Assembly (NCBI RefSeq): GCF_000002235.5
Contig: NW_022145609.1
Location: forward strand, 27,985,153-28,049,152
Direction: 5' to 3'
Source: Strongylocentrotus purpuratus
Lineage: Eukaryota > Echinodermata > Echinoidea > Camarodonta > Strongylocentrotidae
DNA length: 64,000 nucleotides
Shown: in pieces, positions 32,387 through 47,900 of the stretch
How positions within the stretch are numbered: position 1 is the stretch's first letter
Layout of the letters: the number at the start of each line of letters is the position of its first letter
Program-made: the position numbers and the translations under genes
Notes under the pieces: generated by a model
What the model saw: only the letters and a program-made list of their open reading frames with translations
Database searches by the model: none
Told to the model about the DNA's origin: nothing

Positions 32387-35300
32387 ATGATAATTAAACA
32401 TTTTTTTATAGCACATAATACAGGCATACTTGCATGTCTCTATACACTTGTGAATATTATTTAATGTAGTTTTAAATACTATTATAAATAGAGATGAAAC
32501 ATTAATATAATGTATATTTAATATACAGGGTGATCATATCTGCAATTCTTATTCAATTTTTATAGAGACATTTTCAAAAATGGAGAACTGTTCTAGGTAA
32601 TCTGTGAAATATAGCTCCCTTTACCCGAGAGCTGACCTTGTTTTCTTTCCTTGCTTTCTTTTTTTCTTTCATACGGGTGTTTGGCTTCCGATCCAAATTT
32701 TCCAAACGAGTGCGGCGTTTGACGGGGAGGCAGTGCTGGTAGCACCAGACAGCGAGTTAGAGGGGCGCTGCTCCAAGCACCGAGGCTTGGCACCACGAAC
32801 AAAGCCCCGACAATTGGCTGAATGCGACCAAGTGAGAGGAACGGATGGGCCATCAATGGGCCTAACCAGGCGCAACTAAACGGCGGCACAATGGGAGCTT
32901 TTAAGTGCAACCCTAAAGATCTCGTACCACTAAAAGCAGAAGGCAGGATTGGAACACGCAGCATTAGACGAGGAAGCCAAGTAGGGGTGACAGATACAGG
33001 GCTCTATAATACATCTACCCTTCCCCCTTTTTTTCTTTCTTTTCTTCCCTGAAACAAAATAGAGACCTAAACATTGTCTCTTACCATTAAGCTTAAAAGG
33101 TGATTGGAATTCACTAAAATCCATTGCATTGTGTGTGAGCGGGAGAGAAAGAGAGAAAGAGAATGCTAGGGCGACGATAGTTTTTACTGCAAAAGGCTTC
33201 AAATTATTTTAAGAGGTTTGGTATCAAGCAAAAAAGATCATTCACCTCTAAGAACCCGAAATCAAAGAGATTTTTACTTTGAAAAATAAAATGGTCAAAA
33301 CACATCTTTGAAAAGCAGGAAACAAAAAGAAACCTTATCATCCTTAGTACCATTAGACAGAAAGGCAAAGAAATGATCAGTGAAAGAATTAAAAGCAAAA
33401 ATGAAAAGAACCAGAAATCAAAGATATTTTTACTTTTAAAAATAATCTGGTGAAAAACACATCTTTGTAAAGCAGGAAACAAACAAAAAAGAATCCTTAT
33501 CACCCTAACTACTGTAAGAGAGAAGGGCATAGAAATGACCAGTGGAAGAATTAAAAGCAAAAATTTAAAGTGAATTCGTAGAAGAAGCCAGCAGTGCAAG
33601 GATGTGCACAGACCCATATGTTTTGTAACTGTAGTTTGTCTTTGAAGGGACCAAACCCCGGCTCCTTGGTATTTTGATCTGTAGTCAAGGCACTTTAAAT
33701 TTTTATTCAACCCCTTTTGTTCTTCCTCACTTCTTAAAGGGATCCGGTAACTTTGTCTCAGATTCTGAAAACATATTCTGGATTTAGCTCACGATGCAAT
33801 GATAATTATAAACCTTTAGGTCAGTCAGGAACCCCGTGACTTTTTCAAGCCGATCGCCTGTCTGATTATCAAGATATTTATGATTGGAATTACAAATTTT
33901 GAAAACCGTTCACCTGACAGTTTTCATAACACTACAGTCTATTGGGGAAAACGAGTATGGTAAAACCGGTCACGCAAAGATTTTTACTTTTTTGAGGCAC
34001 TTCTTGATCATTTTGAAGCGCAATTTTTTTAGGGCTTTAATATTACATCATATCACAGACACTGATAACACGTAGGGCCGTGTATCTCAGATTTAGCATT
34101 GTTAAACGATCCCTTTAAAAAGACTATAGATCATTATTGCTATTTTCCTGAACCCTAATTCTGACTCTTTTGCTTCGAACTATCTTACTTCTGAATATCT
34201 TAATTTTGACTATACTATCTCAGCCTATCTCACCTCGCCCCATCTTACCCCTGGCTATCTTACTTCTTACTATCTTGTCTTGGCATATCTTACTTTTACC
34301 TATCTCAATTTGGACTATATCTTATCTCATCCTATTTTACTTTTGACTATCTTATCATGGCCTATCTTGCTACAGACTATCTACTCATACTAAAACAATT
34401 TACCCAACCTGTTACATGCAATCAGCTCATTTGTGCCCGTCGTTTCTGATACATAGCAGTCAGAGATTCTTACAACATACTTGTATCTTCTATGAGCAGA
34501 TGGCAATGTGGTGCACCCTGACCTTCGCCCTTTGACCCCAAACTTGATCTTGGGTGCCACCTTGAATACACCACACTCTGGTGCAGAGGGTAGGTTGCTT
34601 GGGTCAAAACAGATGAAGCTCTGGTATTGGTTGTATTCACAACTGCGAAAAAACTACTTATCAACGTTTTCCAGCGGAAATTGATGACATATTAAAGGGA
34701 AAGTCCACCCCCAAAATAAGTTTGTTTCGATAGAGGCAGAATAATAAGAAAATCAGGTGAGTGAAAGTTTGAGCAAATTCTGAATGAAAATAAGAAAGTT
34801 ATGAATTATTGAAGTTGTGATCAATCAAACACAAATTGGCAACTCTATGACGTATCATGCGAGCTCAACTTCCATTTGCTCAGTACTAAAAAAATCTAAA
34901 ATTTTCATTTTCCCTCAAGAAAAATTTCAACCATACATGCACCCTAAATATAATAATTGCAAATATGTTTCTATACTCCCCCTGCAAGGAACAAATATAT
35001 ATTCCGTCATCAATAACGAAGAAAACATGATTTTATGGAATATTATGCACAAAGCAAATGAAGGAGAGCTCGTATAATAAGTCACAGAGTTGCCAATTTG
35101 TATTTGATTGATCACAACTTCAATAATTCATAACTTTCTTATTTTCATTCAGAATTTGCTCAAACTTTCACTCACCTGATTTTCTTATTATTCTGCCTCT
35201 ATCGAAACAAACTTATTTTGGGGGTGGACTTTCCCTTTAAAGTGTACAGGTACCGGTAATATGCTTCACAAAGGTGTATTTTATAACACAGAGCTCATTG

Positions 35301-35936
35301 AATCATGTTAGTACAGTACGTGATCGCTTGATTTAAAAAAAAGATAGTACCTACCTATTGAGTGGTGTGTCTGTAGGAACGTTGAAAACCTCTACCCCTA
35401 TTTTCTCGAGGAAGTCAAACACGGTGTGATTGCCTAGAAAGTGACCTGGAAAAGATAACAAAATACACACAAAATTGTAATTAAATCAATGATTCTGGCC
35501 TTTTACTAATGTAAGCACATTGGAAGTCACTCTATCGTGATCTAATTTACTAACACATTCATTCAGGCTTTTAGCTAGAATTTTACAATTAGGTGTTGGA
35601 ATTGGAAAAACAGACAAGGAGTCCTAAAAAGAGCGTTCATATCATAGTGCTGATTAAAATTGGAATTAAGATTTTAATTCTCCAAAAGAAATGGGAGTCG
35701 TTTGTTCACAAAAATGGACAACCAGAAAAAATGCACAATATTCTAACAGTTTAAAACCATCTTTTACAACTTTCTGCAACTTGTCGGGAGATCAAACGCC
35801 ATTTGAATCGTAATCACTGCAGTGTGTAAACTGGCCTTCGGAGTTCAACTTAGCCTTGGGGAAGATAATACTTCATGTTTACACCAGCTGTTATATCTTA
35901 TTTCGTTATCATTTGCAGCGATGATAGGTCCACATT

Positions 35937-35968
<32 letters not shown>

Positions 35969-38900
35969 CGTCAAGCCCGAAATGGATATCTGCCAAAGAC
36001 CGCAAAACGAGCACAGATTACCAAGATCAAGTGATTTTTCAGACAGGAATCCCAAATCGAGCGATTGTAAAAATATTGATTCGTTCGTTGCTTGTCTAAG
36101 GTGATCCCAAAATTGAATGAAAATAACATCTCTTTATTCTACTTTCAACAGATGATGTGACAGAAGCCAGACTGTCAGGTTTCATCCGCGTAAGCCGAGC
36201 GGATTTTTGAAATATCTTACTCTCAGGCTTTCGGTGCATGCCATCGTCTTGTAGCCTCTCAGTATGTTACTAACATTTCATGAATCTCAACTATTCGTGA
36301 TCAAAAGCAAACATTTCATACATCGGTTTAATATGTTACTAATATCTCATGAAAGTCAGTCATATTATGAGCAAAGAGAACGTATTTCCTCATAAGAATG
36401 TAAAACAATAACCAAAACGAAATGTAAACCTCAAAGACAGGCACTTGCTAGACGTTCTTTCACTTCAAATACATGTTTTGCCTCCTCACAAAGAAAATAC
36501 ATTAAAATAGAAAGTAAATGTTCTAAATTCACTTATGTAATCTCTCATATTAGTATCATGAAACAAACCATATACTTCTTGAGCATCAGTATTCTATTGT
36601 AGGGGCAAGGTACCTGAAGATACTTATCACATACCCCCCCCCCCCTCCCCCTCCAAAAGATACTTATCTTCACCCCCTTATCCTTTTCTCCCTCCCCTTC
36701 TCACCATCCCCTGCCCTCTCCTCCCCTCTGACCTCCTTCATCCACCTGACCCCCTCCTGCCCCCTCCTACCACCTCCTGAAACACTCCCCCCCCCCCCAC
36801 CTCACCCCTCCTCTCTCCCTCCTTGCCCCTACCCTACCCCTTCCCCGACTGATGACACCACAGCATGTATCAAATTAGGGTGCAATGAAGGAGAGCGTCG
36901 TGTTTGAACATTCACAATGACCCTAATGGTTGAAATCAATGCTCCGTTAGAGGCATAGTTGACTTGACATCATAGGGCATCACATCATGACAACATGGTA
37001 TCGATGGAGCTAAAATCTTGCACCTGGAATTATAATTGGCGACGCAGCGGGAATCCCTACAGTTTTTCTTCTTCATTAAGTTTAAATCCACAGAGTGGGT
37101 GGCACTGGAAGAACGCAGAGGGCAGGGAGGAGGACCACTTTGTTACTTTGTTGGTGCCATCTTTCTGGCATGGATGTTGGATATATCACTGTTCTGACTT
37201 CTGGGAAACTCAGTGACTTTGGTGTCCACTGTCCCCACTGCTGGGAACCAATCGAAACCACAATGAACACAACCTCACCAGAATATCTGAGTAACGAGTG
37301 GATTTACATTGAATGGACATGAACTTGATCTACAAAGCTAGCATACAGATTCACACAGATTGTCCTCATTGGTTTCAAGAAAGTGGTGCTGAGGATATCC
37401 CTCAAAGACCACACCTGAAGTCTTGGAAGAAAGTTTGTTTTCTCTAAGACGACAGAATAACATGTCAAGTTCTTCAGCCTAATCAATATTGTAGGCCTAT
37501 ACCAACAAATAATTAACATTGAAAAAGATTGGTTCCTTTATTCAACACTTTAATAAAAGAATTGATCAGGCCTCAGGAATGCAAACTGAGTGATAAAGCT
37601 TTGAAGGAACTCTTCTATTTGATGTCCAAGACCATAACGACCAAAGCAATATTCACAAACTGAATAAACTATAAATACAATTCTTAAAATTCTTTGTTAA
37701 ATTGCTATATACTTTCTACAAGTATTATATTGGCCTATAACATATATTTTAGTACTTTTTTGGACAAAAAAGTGAAGGAAAACAGCAAATAAGAGATGGA
37801 GAGAGAGAGATATATATAATTATCACTTGAAATTGAATTAACATCAATTACTTATTACTTTTTGAACTGTATCCTTGTGATTTCCTCCAGAATTGAACTC
37901 TTTTAAATTTTCTTTTCAAAAAGTACAAGGTAGTATCAGGTCCTTGGCGAGCTTATTATAGGCTATATCACTTTCATGGGTGGATTAACCTGGTTTTATT
38001 GGGCAATTTGTGTCACTTTTGTTGTGCATCAGCTAGATTGGGCCCACCCAAAGCACTCTAATGGCATCCGAAATCGACCGTGCCCTATTCGTATCACAAA
38101 GTCCCCTTTCGCATCTGAAATGTAATGCGATGGTTATTCCAAATCCAATCAGGAATGCATCTATCGGTTGAATTGTTCATGTGGGGGTTTCTTGGGATCA
38201 ACTGCCAAGGCTTTTATCTTTATCAAGTCCATTTACTAGTCCACTTTATTGTTTTTCTTTTCCTACTGTTTGTGAGGAACAAAATGTTGGCTTCGTAGCT
38301 GAATTTGCCTCCCCCTCCTCTCTCTTTCTCGTCCCATTTTGATAACAATTCCATATTTCGATCCCCAAGTCAAAAATCATATTCCACCCTCCCTCCCTTT
38401 CCACCCTTTACTCCCCCTTCATTGTCTACCAACCCCTTTCACTTTTCAACATGTTGATTCATATCCCATCATTCTTCCACTCCACTCTCACTTCCCCTCC
38501 TATATATTCCCCCTCCTCTTCCCCCCTCTCCACCCCCCTCCCCCTTCCCCCCTCCCCTCCCCACCCCCTCCTTTTTCAAATTTCATTTTTCAACATTCGC
38601 ATCATTGCCTCTTTCTCATCATGCTTAATCCTCTTTCCCCTCCCCTGGCCCCGCCCCTACTCCCCGCCCCTTCTTTACACCCCCATCTTGTGATGACCCC
38701 TCTAAGGATAATGCTTTCATTCCGTATTCCCTTGCATCACCTCTGCATTTACACAAAAATAAGTTTGTTTGTCAGTGGTTGACCTCCAGAGCTAAGTTGC
38801 GCGATGTTGCCAATTTAATCACTGTTATATATTTCACAAACAGATCTCCGCACAGATAGTGGGATATCATTGTAAGAGGATTACGACACAGAAATGTATC

Positions 38901-41900
38901 TCACTTCAGCCTTCATTCACTCTGCTAAGCCTAATGACAATCATTCCAGTTTGAAAAGATGCGCCGATAAATCTTTTAAAAAAAACCAAAGAAAAGGGAC
39001 ATAGCTCCATTTGTTGGTGAAGCTTTAGGGCTAGCCTCACTGAGGCCATTCACCGTTTAGTTACTTTTCAATGCAACCGTCGCAAGTCGGCACTCTTTAA
39101 AGGCACCGTATGTTCATCTTAATAACACAATTAAATCCATTTAATGCCATCTCCTTTAGAAGTAATGATTTAAACTATCATAAGAGGGCTTTTGTGAGTT
39201 TTATTTCCATCAATAATAGAAACGATCCCCAAATCCATCTTGTTTAAATGCTCTTTAAATCGGTGGCAGCTAAATGCGAGCGGATCACATGATGTACGAC
39301 TCTGCGATAAATGAGACGTGAATCCATCATTCCAGATCAAAATCTTTGTCTGGTGGTCCCGACTTGATGGATGCCTTTGAATGATCCTCCAAGATTTGAT
39401 TCATCCTCTGGAATCAGTAGCGATGCTATTGATCATCCAGATTTCATATGTATCCATGTTGAAGCCTAAGGGCCCCCTTTGAGCGTGACATCGCGCAGCC
39501 ATGACCTCTTATAACCCTCCTCAAATCTTTTCATCGGGGAGGTTTTAGAAGAACATTCATACCTGTGTTCCCTATCATATTTATGAGCTTTACATTGTAT
39601 CTACATCATCTGGTGTACGCACAAGCAAGAGGGTTGTGCACCACTCTGTAAACATTCAGGTCTCTAGATGAGTCCACACTGCCAGAACAATACATACCAG
39701 CACCTATTCTAATGATCTACACACAAATTCATCCTTGAGTTCAACACTATTCCCACTCAAAAGTAGAGAGCATCCATATCAATAGCGGTATATCCCGTTT
39801 CATAGGTCACTTTGGAAGCATGGACTTATATACTAAGATTGGTATAAGCCCATATTGAAATGCTTATATTTGTAACCATTTTAGGAGGTGTTTTTAGTTG
39901 TTTCTGTTTATTTCACACACTCAAACCTTCTGGGACCTTAAAAGTACACTACGATTTACCTCTGTGAAAATAAAAAGTTTTTGCATGTTCCTGAAAAAAA
40001 AGCATAAAACCACAAAGTATATTTTTTTCCTTTTTTTCATCATGATGAAGAGGTTCTCTATCAATGCAGGTAGGCTGACAAGGGTATAATGGAAACTGCC
40101 TTTTGCCACTGGCCACTGCTCTTGTGACGTCCTTTTGGAGCTGTTCTCATGGCCCCCAAGCTGGCTATGCCTGGGCCTGTCACTCCCGGCCAGTCAGCCA
40201 ATCAATCCCCATCCCAGGCAGCGCCAAAGCTGGCAAATCCCAAAATGCAACAGTGATGAGATGTTGGTGTAAATGGGGTATTATGTCGAAGACAATACTG
40301 GTAGCTTTTTGGAGGCTGATCAAAGGAGTTGCCGCCATCCCGCCCCCATCCCTTCAAGGAGCGACTTAGGCCCTTGTTTGCGGTCTGATACAGGTGCCTG
40401 TTAAGGCGATAACATGGTCTGTGAAGTCAGACCTGTGTCAGTGGTGTTATTATAAAGAAAGGTTTCCTAATATGAACATGTTGTGTACAAACTCAGTTAA
40501 TTGATAAGCAAATTCTAGAACCGACTTCGTGAGTTTACCGTGAAAATGAAAATAGGAGCAGTGAGAGATTTAGCCCTGGAGAGCATTACAATAGCTCTAG
40601 AAAAACACTCAATAGCTCTCGTAAAAATAAAACATAAATATTGCTATGAGGAATCTGACGATTACAAAATCAAATTAAATATAAGCTATCAAGAGAAAGA
40701 GTATATTTTACACTGCTGGTCAACAAGATATATTAAAATGCAGACCTTAGTTTCTCCTTATCCATCTTTTTCTCTCACATAGTAACCTTGATTCTATCAT
40801 ATCATCTATTTCGACCCAAAAGGGTGTTAACTCTGTGTTAAAAATATATGAGTTAATGCCCTTCTGGTTCCAACCAGATAATAATATACCATCCTTCCAG
40901 TTTGGCACTTTCCCCTTCTTCCTTTATTAATTTCTTAATTCATTCTGTTTTGCATCGGTCTTCATACAACAATGTCCTTTCTAATCCCTCTCTTTCTTTC
41001 TTTCCAGATCTCTTGTTTCCAATTACTATCATTACCCTTATTAAAGGCAGGGTATTCTCCTGACACTGCCACTGGATATAGGTAAACTGCCATCTGCTGC
41101 TGACAATGTCCTGATGTGTCGACTGCCATGTACCACAATGCATCACCAACTGTTTATACACCCATCATGATGCTTGGGTACAGGAACCAGAAATCACTCT
41201 AAGCCTTCACCGGAAGATGGCGCTACTGGAAATATATTACAGCAGTGATAGTGATGTCCGTAAAATACCCTGCCTTTAACGCAAGCTTTTATTTTCATTT
41301 GTTTGTTAAAGATACTAAGGCTAGGCAAAGCATCATCAGAAGTTCTTGGGACATCAGGTCTGAACTCAAAGACTAAGCAAAGCCCCTCAATCTGTTTAGC
41401 CATAAACAAACTTCAACACCTTAAGTACAGTTTGTCTTCAACAGTTGATACAATAATATATCTTTCTGCTTAAGAACCCTCTTTTAGAATAGAGATGCAG
41501 AATAAAAAAGCAAAGAAGATTACGATTACTCGGTCACTGTATTGGTGTAAGTGTTAGATTAGCAACACACCCTGCCTATATCATGGTTTGTTGATAGTCA
41601 GATGGGTGTTAACTCTGTAACAATTGGTTCACACCCTCGATAATACATAATCAATAATCAGTGTGGGATTTTTTATACCATTTCAGTGAATAAGATACAA
41701 AATATAGATTGGAGAAGACTATCTGCATAATCTCCAATTTTGAAAGGGCAAAACAAATATTTTCACTAAAAAGGGTTTTATCAAATTGAATATAATATAT
41801 TGCCCCTATTTCTAACCAAACATGTTATTGATGAAAAGAAAAATAATACTCTGATGAATGAAAAGAAACAGATAATTCTTGAATCGCAATACATCAAAAG

Positions 41901-44900
41901 TAGGCACAAATCTGTAACATCCTATCTTTAGGGATTATGCCTATAACTCACTGTCTCCATAAGAAGAATTACCAAGCACATTAAAGAACAAATGCAAACC
42001 TAGTCTGTATTGGATAACAAATGTACCTTTATCTCTTTCCCCGTAAACGATGTTATCTCTTTTATCCGGTTTGAGAATATTCTTTGAATACAGAAAGGCA
42101 ATATCCTCTCGAGAAGAAAAAATACACTGCTATACTTAGCAAGATACAGATTATTGTAAAGAAGGCTTACCAGTAATGATATATGTATACTACTACTTCT
42201 ATTCATAGTTAAAGCAGGGAGATGGATGTAATAAAGTGGATTTGGAACATAAATTTAACAGCTTAATCTATTTTGATTCATGAATAGCAAATAAGATGAC
42301 CATATGGAAACATATTTTTACCCAAATGTACCCATACTGAATTTTTTTGTATATCTCATGTATTTAATTAATGTAATTGTTTATTTGCTTATTTTTTGTA
42401 TATTTCATGTATCTAATTGTTTATTTCTTTGCTTGTTTGTTGATATGATTTGTAACCGTTTTTAAATGTGTGTGGACCCCTTTGAAAATCAACTTAAGTT
42501 GAAAGGGCAATCCACCTCACATGTGGAAATAAATAAATTAAATTTAAAAATTAGGATAGGTGATTATGGAGGATTACTGCAATGTTTGTTGGACTGATAA
42601 AATACATTTTATTGGTATATATTTTTTGTTAACAAACTTCTATGTAATGTTTCTTTAATGTCATTTATCTGTACCCAATTATTGGTCTACTCCCAGTTCT
42701 ATCTATTGATCATTTGGTCTAATCATAATAATCCTCAAATGATTATTAGACCTTAAAGATGGGAGAAGAAATGGGCATCATCAAACTGGGAATTAGACTA
42801 ATTGGTTATTGGACTAAATGAGCAATACCTTTTTATACCAAATGGGTAGTAGATGCATTGGAGATTAGACAATATGGAAATTAGACCAAATTAATATAGT
42901 ATTAGCCTAAATGATAAGTAGACAAAGTGATTATTAGACCATGAGGATAGTAGACGGGCTGGGTGTAGACCAAATGGGAATAGACTAATTATGTAGTGGA
43001 CGAACTGGTTGTACTGGTATACCAAACGGCAATTCACCCTCTGAACGCCAGAGTAAGAGACCCCAAAAGCGGAGTAGGGTAGAAACAATCACAAGTTTGG
43101 GACATGCGATACAATGCGGATAGAATGACCAATCTGTTTCACTGAAAGATTTCATGATAACATATCAACAATTTTCAAAAGGTCCAAAAATATATGAGAC
43201 AATAGATTGAGAGAGACCCAAAGGGAGCAGAAACAATCACAACTTTGAGGAATGAGATACGATGCAGATTAAATGACCAATCTGTTTCAATGAAAGATTT
43301 CATGATAACATATAAAAAGAAATAATATACCAAGACAATCGATGGAAAATTATCCAGAAGCAGAAATCAGAGGAACTCAATCCAAGGCATTTGATACTAC
43401 ACAATTGGAATGACCAATCTATACTTTACTGAAAGATATCACGATGGTGTTTAAAAGGTCAGAAATTGGGTTATTCTCTGAAGGTACGCTAAAAGTGATG
43501 GATTTCATCTCTCATGGTGGGTATTGTAATCAATTCTATAAATCCACTAAATTGCTAAAGATATCTCCTTTCTGTTTTTCAATTTTCAACACCCCCAAAT
43601 TCCTTGTTTGATGTAATTGCTCGACAGTGACCCAGCGTATCGATCGAGGATGAAAAATTGAGGTGGCAAACACAATGGCGATAAACCTAGATTGGTATCT
43701 GTAATAAAAGATGTGTCGTGGCTGGTATACTAACAAGTGATGAGAAGAGGGTGGGAGAGAAAACATGGAACAAAGAGAAGAAAATAAGAGAGAAATATAG
43801 GAGGCTGCGAAAGGAGGGTTAAAAGGAAGAAATAGGAACAAAACTGAAAAGCAGAGATAAACCGATAACAAAATACTCCACACAATAATTACCTGGTACA
43901 ATATTTGTCATACTTTAAGCTTGTCAAAAAGGATTTGTGTAAGGAGGGTGCACTAATAATACAGTCTACTCAATAATTTATGGTTAAAATGTACCTGCAA
44001 TCTATTTAAAAATGTTTAAGATCAAATTTACAGTTCTTGTAAAAAGAAAAAAGAAAATTGTGATTCTTGATCACCATGCTCTCATATTCATAAGCGATTG
44101 ATTTCAGAACCTGGCAAATGAACCAATCTGGAGATGAATAATTATCTGTAATTTCATATAACGGACTAAATCCATTCTGAATCTTTTTGCTACTTATCAA
44201 TTTTGGACTAAATTTTCACATCATATCACTTAAAATCATAAATAGTAACTTGATTATTAAATCGATGCAATCACTGATCATGAATATATAATAAAAAGTT
44301 GGATACAAGGCTGTAAATTAAACATGGCTAATAAAAAACCAACTGTCATCTACATTTACGTGACACACAGTACAGTTTGTTTAGGATGATCATTTCCTCT
44401 CTATTATCTTTTTTTTTTAGGTCAGCGTTTGGAAAAACCAAAGGTTATGAGGTTATTCTACAGAAGCATTTTCATGATTTATATCTTTTTAAGGACCCAT
44501 ATTAACATTTTATCTCTCTTTGGGGTATTCATCTCTCTCCCCCTCAGTCACAATTCAAACTTTATGTTCTATCAGATAATTTCTGTCTTTCTTTCTTTCT
44601 CAAACGATTTGAAAAAGTAATCTGATTTGGAATGAACAGAACATCTTTTCTATCCAACTGTGCTATAACGAAACAATCTGTGGTAACTGTGTTGCTTTTA
44701 TTCATTATTCTCTGTTCTCTCTCTCTCTAGAAAATGCTTTTATATTTTGGAGTTCTTTCAACTGGAGCATGAAAAGAGATGTAGATATTGAGGTCTATTG
44801 TGTTCCTCATTCTTAGCACAAACAGGGAGACAATATAAGCGGCAGATATCAAAGGTTTACGCTGGACAATTGGAACAAAGCTTTGATAAGTTTGATGTTT

Positions 44901-47900
44901 ATTCAAAGCTTTATGTAAAAATATAAAGCAGCAGGACATTCTTACAGAGTGGACAATAGTAGTATTGATATAAGTAGTATTGATCAAATGGGATGCAAGG
45001 CTAGCGGAAGTTGTCAAAATACAAAGGTCTGTAGGTTAGATGTTGCAAGTTTCTTTATAATTTTCTTAAGACATACTACTTATGAGGATTGACACTGAAA
45101 TACATTTTTAAAAAAAATTACATTATTTGAATTCTAGGTCTTTGAATTCTGGACAATACAGGATTCCATGTTATGTAAGGTTTCCATATTTAAGACAATG
45201 TTTCATCTTTTTCTGTCAAAACAAATGAAAAATCAAAGAGGCACTGTAAGCTGTACATACTGGTCTTCTGGAATGTTAAAGAGCCAGATGGACATTGACT
45301 CGGCTTCAAACAAACAGATGAAATAAAGTTTAAGAAATTAAAAACAGTACAGGTTTCTTCTCAACTTCTTCTTTCAGACTACTCCTTTAAAAACACTATC
45401 AAAACCTCAACTCATCTTCTACATCCAATCAATACATAATGAATCATCTATTTTGTTTCAACTCCACTTTCTGCGCAAATCAATCATCGCATGCCCCTTT
45501 GATTCAATTTGAGATTTCTCCCTCTTCCTACTTCATTTCAATTAGTCTGTGAGGAAATGAGAAATTGTCAATCAAATTACCGCTAACACTAAAGACATCC
45601 TGAAGATATTAGCCAGCCATAACATACAAAGACAGGACCAGACTTTGACAGAAGTGCACTGTCTTTCGAAGGACTAAATGAGAAGATATTGGGAGATTAT
45701 TAAAGCTGCCCTCTTAGCCGGCTTATCGCGGTGAGACACGATGTCGCTCTGTGATTAAACCTGATTGCACAGAAGTCGCTTTTAATTTACCACTTCAAAG
45801 ATAACTGCCCCACCAGTTAGGGAGCATCAAAAGTCAAGATTTTTCTGATTAGGCTGTTCCAGTGACCCTCCTTTGTGAGTAGACGTACTTGGTAGCACAC
45901 CAACAAATGTCAAGAACAACCTTCTCTTATGTACGCCTGTATATAAAGGCCACCTGTCTACAAAGACTACCTTAACCAATTACCATTTCTTATACGGTAC
46001 TAATAAGAGACGGTTCTTGTATAGGTAGGGTCCATATCTGTCCCACTTGATACTCCTGTCGCTCCATTGCTATTACGTCGGCTTTAGCATGACTGTCACT
46101 ATGTGACTTTACGTTGCTCTAGCATTTCAAGGAATCAATTCCTGCCAGGAACCCATTAACTTCACCTGGGTTGAGTGAGGCAAACTGTCTTGCCAATGGA
46201 CATTGGCGCCTTGGCATGGACTTGAACCCCAAACCTAGTGATCCATAGTCCGATGACTTATCCACTAGACCACAAAACCTCTACATATTATGAGCATCAT
46301 TTCTCACTGAAGCTTGACCCAAAGGGAGCTTGTTCATAAAGACCACCAGTGTTAGTTTTAATTTCAACTCTTTTCACAAACATTCTAGATATCTTTTCCA
46401 AAGCACAATTCATCCTGAATAAAGGCTTCAAATAATGTTAAAGCCTAGTGTAATTTTACTCATTACCCTTTCCCTTTTTGTCAGATTTCTTTGATTTTAA
46501 TCACCGATTAGCAAGAATTTCTTAAAATGGCATATCATACGAATGAGAGGTGAAAATTACGTATTGTCCAGGATTTAATTTCACATGTGGGACTGGTAAA
46601 ATTGAATTTGATAAACAGCTGGGAGTGCATGATTTTTATGGAACCCTGGTGAATTCGCTGTACGGCAGCTTCGGCTTTGACAGATTTAGGCTGCGTTCAT
46701 GCTTAAATTTTGAAGGCAGAATGAGCGATCTGAAACGCTCATCGTAAACGCTCATCGTGATCGCAGTTCCACGATGTAGTGTTCATGCTTACTTCTCTGG
46801 CTCCCCCAGGCAATTCTCAGTGTGTGGCCTTAATTGGTCTTCCAGCTGGATTCGCAAACCTTCACTGTGCATGCTACGTAGACCCACTAGAGGTCAGTGC
46901 GTTGACCCCATTTAAACGCGTTTACAAATTGTAAACGCATCTTTTTGTGAGTTTACGATCGGCGATCATGATCGCCGTTTTTCGGTGATTCTACAAAAGT
47001 GAGCTAAGACGCAACCGTGTTTTAAACTAAACGCGTAACAGATGCCTGATTCTGGCCGTCAAAATCAAGCATGAACGCGCCCTTAGACAGTATAGGTTCA
47101 GTTTGGCAATCCTTTCAGATATTCACATTGAAATTCATTGGAAATCTTGAATGGAACATCAAGACATCTGGAATGTACCAGCATCTTTTGATACCAAATT
47201 GAAAAATACAACACCATATTCATGGAGTTTCATTCCAATCTCCTTTCCACAGTCATTACAGAATCTATGTTTATGTTCACATGAGACCATTATAGTATAA
47301 CTTTAAGTTTGCGAAACCTCAAAGTTATAGACCACAATCCACTAATTTCAATGATGGTTTACACCGGACCGAAACAATAACTATTCAAAGTTTTAAACTC
47401 TTAAGCTTTAAGCTTTAATAGTTAACTTCGTTTGCATAGCACACAATTTCGAGTGAGGGCTCCCCCCCCCCCCCCCAAGGTCGTAGTTATAGCGCTAATG
47501 GTGTTTAACTTCGAGTCAACTTAGATTTTCATAGACATGATGATGATTATCTGCATGGTCCTGACTACAAGATAACTTTTAAGTTTAAGACCACAGCTTA
47601 AACTTAAAGTTAATGGACTATCGTGTGAACCTAATAAAAATGATGTACCCGTATGCATATTTTCCTCGACCAAAGTGACCACATTTCCCACATCTGTGCA
47701 TTACTTTCGTATCAGTATTCCACTATCAGTATTCCACTGAGGGGAAGACGCATAGCAGTTGGAAATTCAAACACCATTGGCCTGCTAGCTACAGATAACA
47801 AATCCAATATAAAAGTAAATTTTTCTTTGTGGGACATAAAATAAGACTTTTCATTGAACGCAGAATTCTTTCTGGTTTTAAACTGTATTAACAATTCAAA

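Noticed and set aside
34470-34664. Minus-strand frame of 64 codons beginning MISSFFAVV
   Set aside because: The true TIKI frame in this exon is a different one that joins both neighbours in phase; this is an overlapping shadow.
36995-37322. Overlapping frames on both strands in a slightly GC-rich piece
   Set aside because: No domain similarity, no consistent splice sites, and TIKI exons already join in phase without it.
38339-38782. 147-codon Pro/Ser/His-rich frame
   Set aside because: Translation of a C/T-rich low-complexity tract.
40540-40782. 80-codon open frame rich in Lys/Ile
   Set aside because: Composition follows local AT richness and no family is recognised; kept out as probable chance.
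2310-46285. Functional tRNA genes at the two pol III A/B box pairs
   Set aside because: Both heads run into SINE bodies and do not give a sound cloverleaf, so they are SINEs, not tRNA genes.
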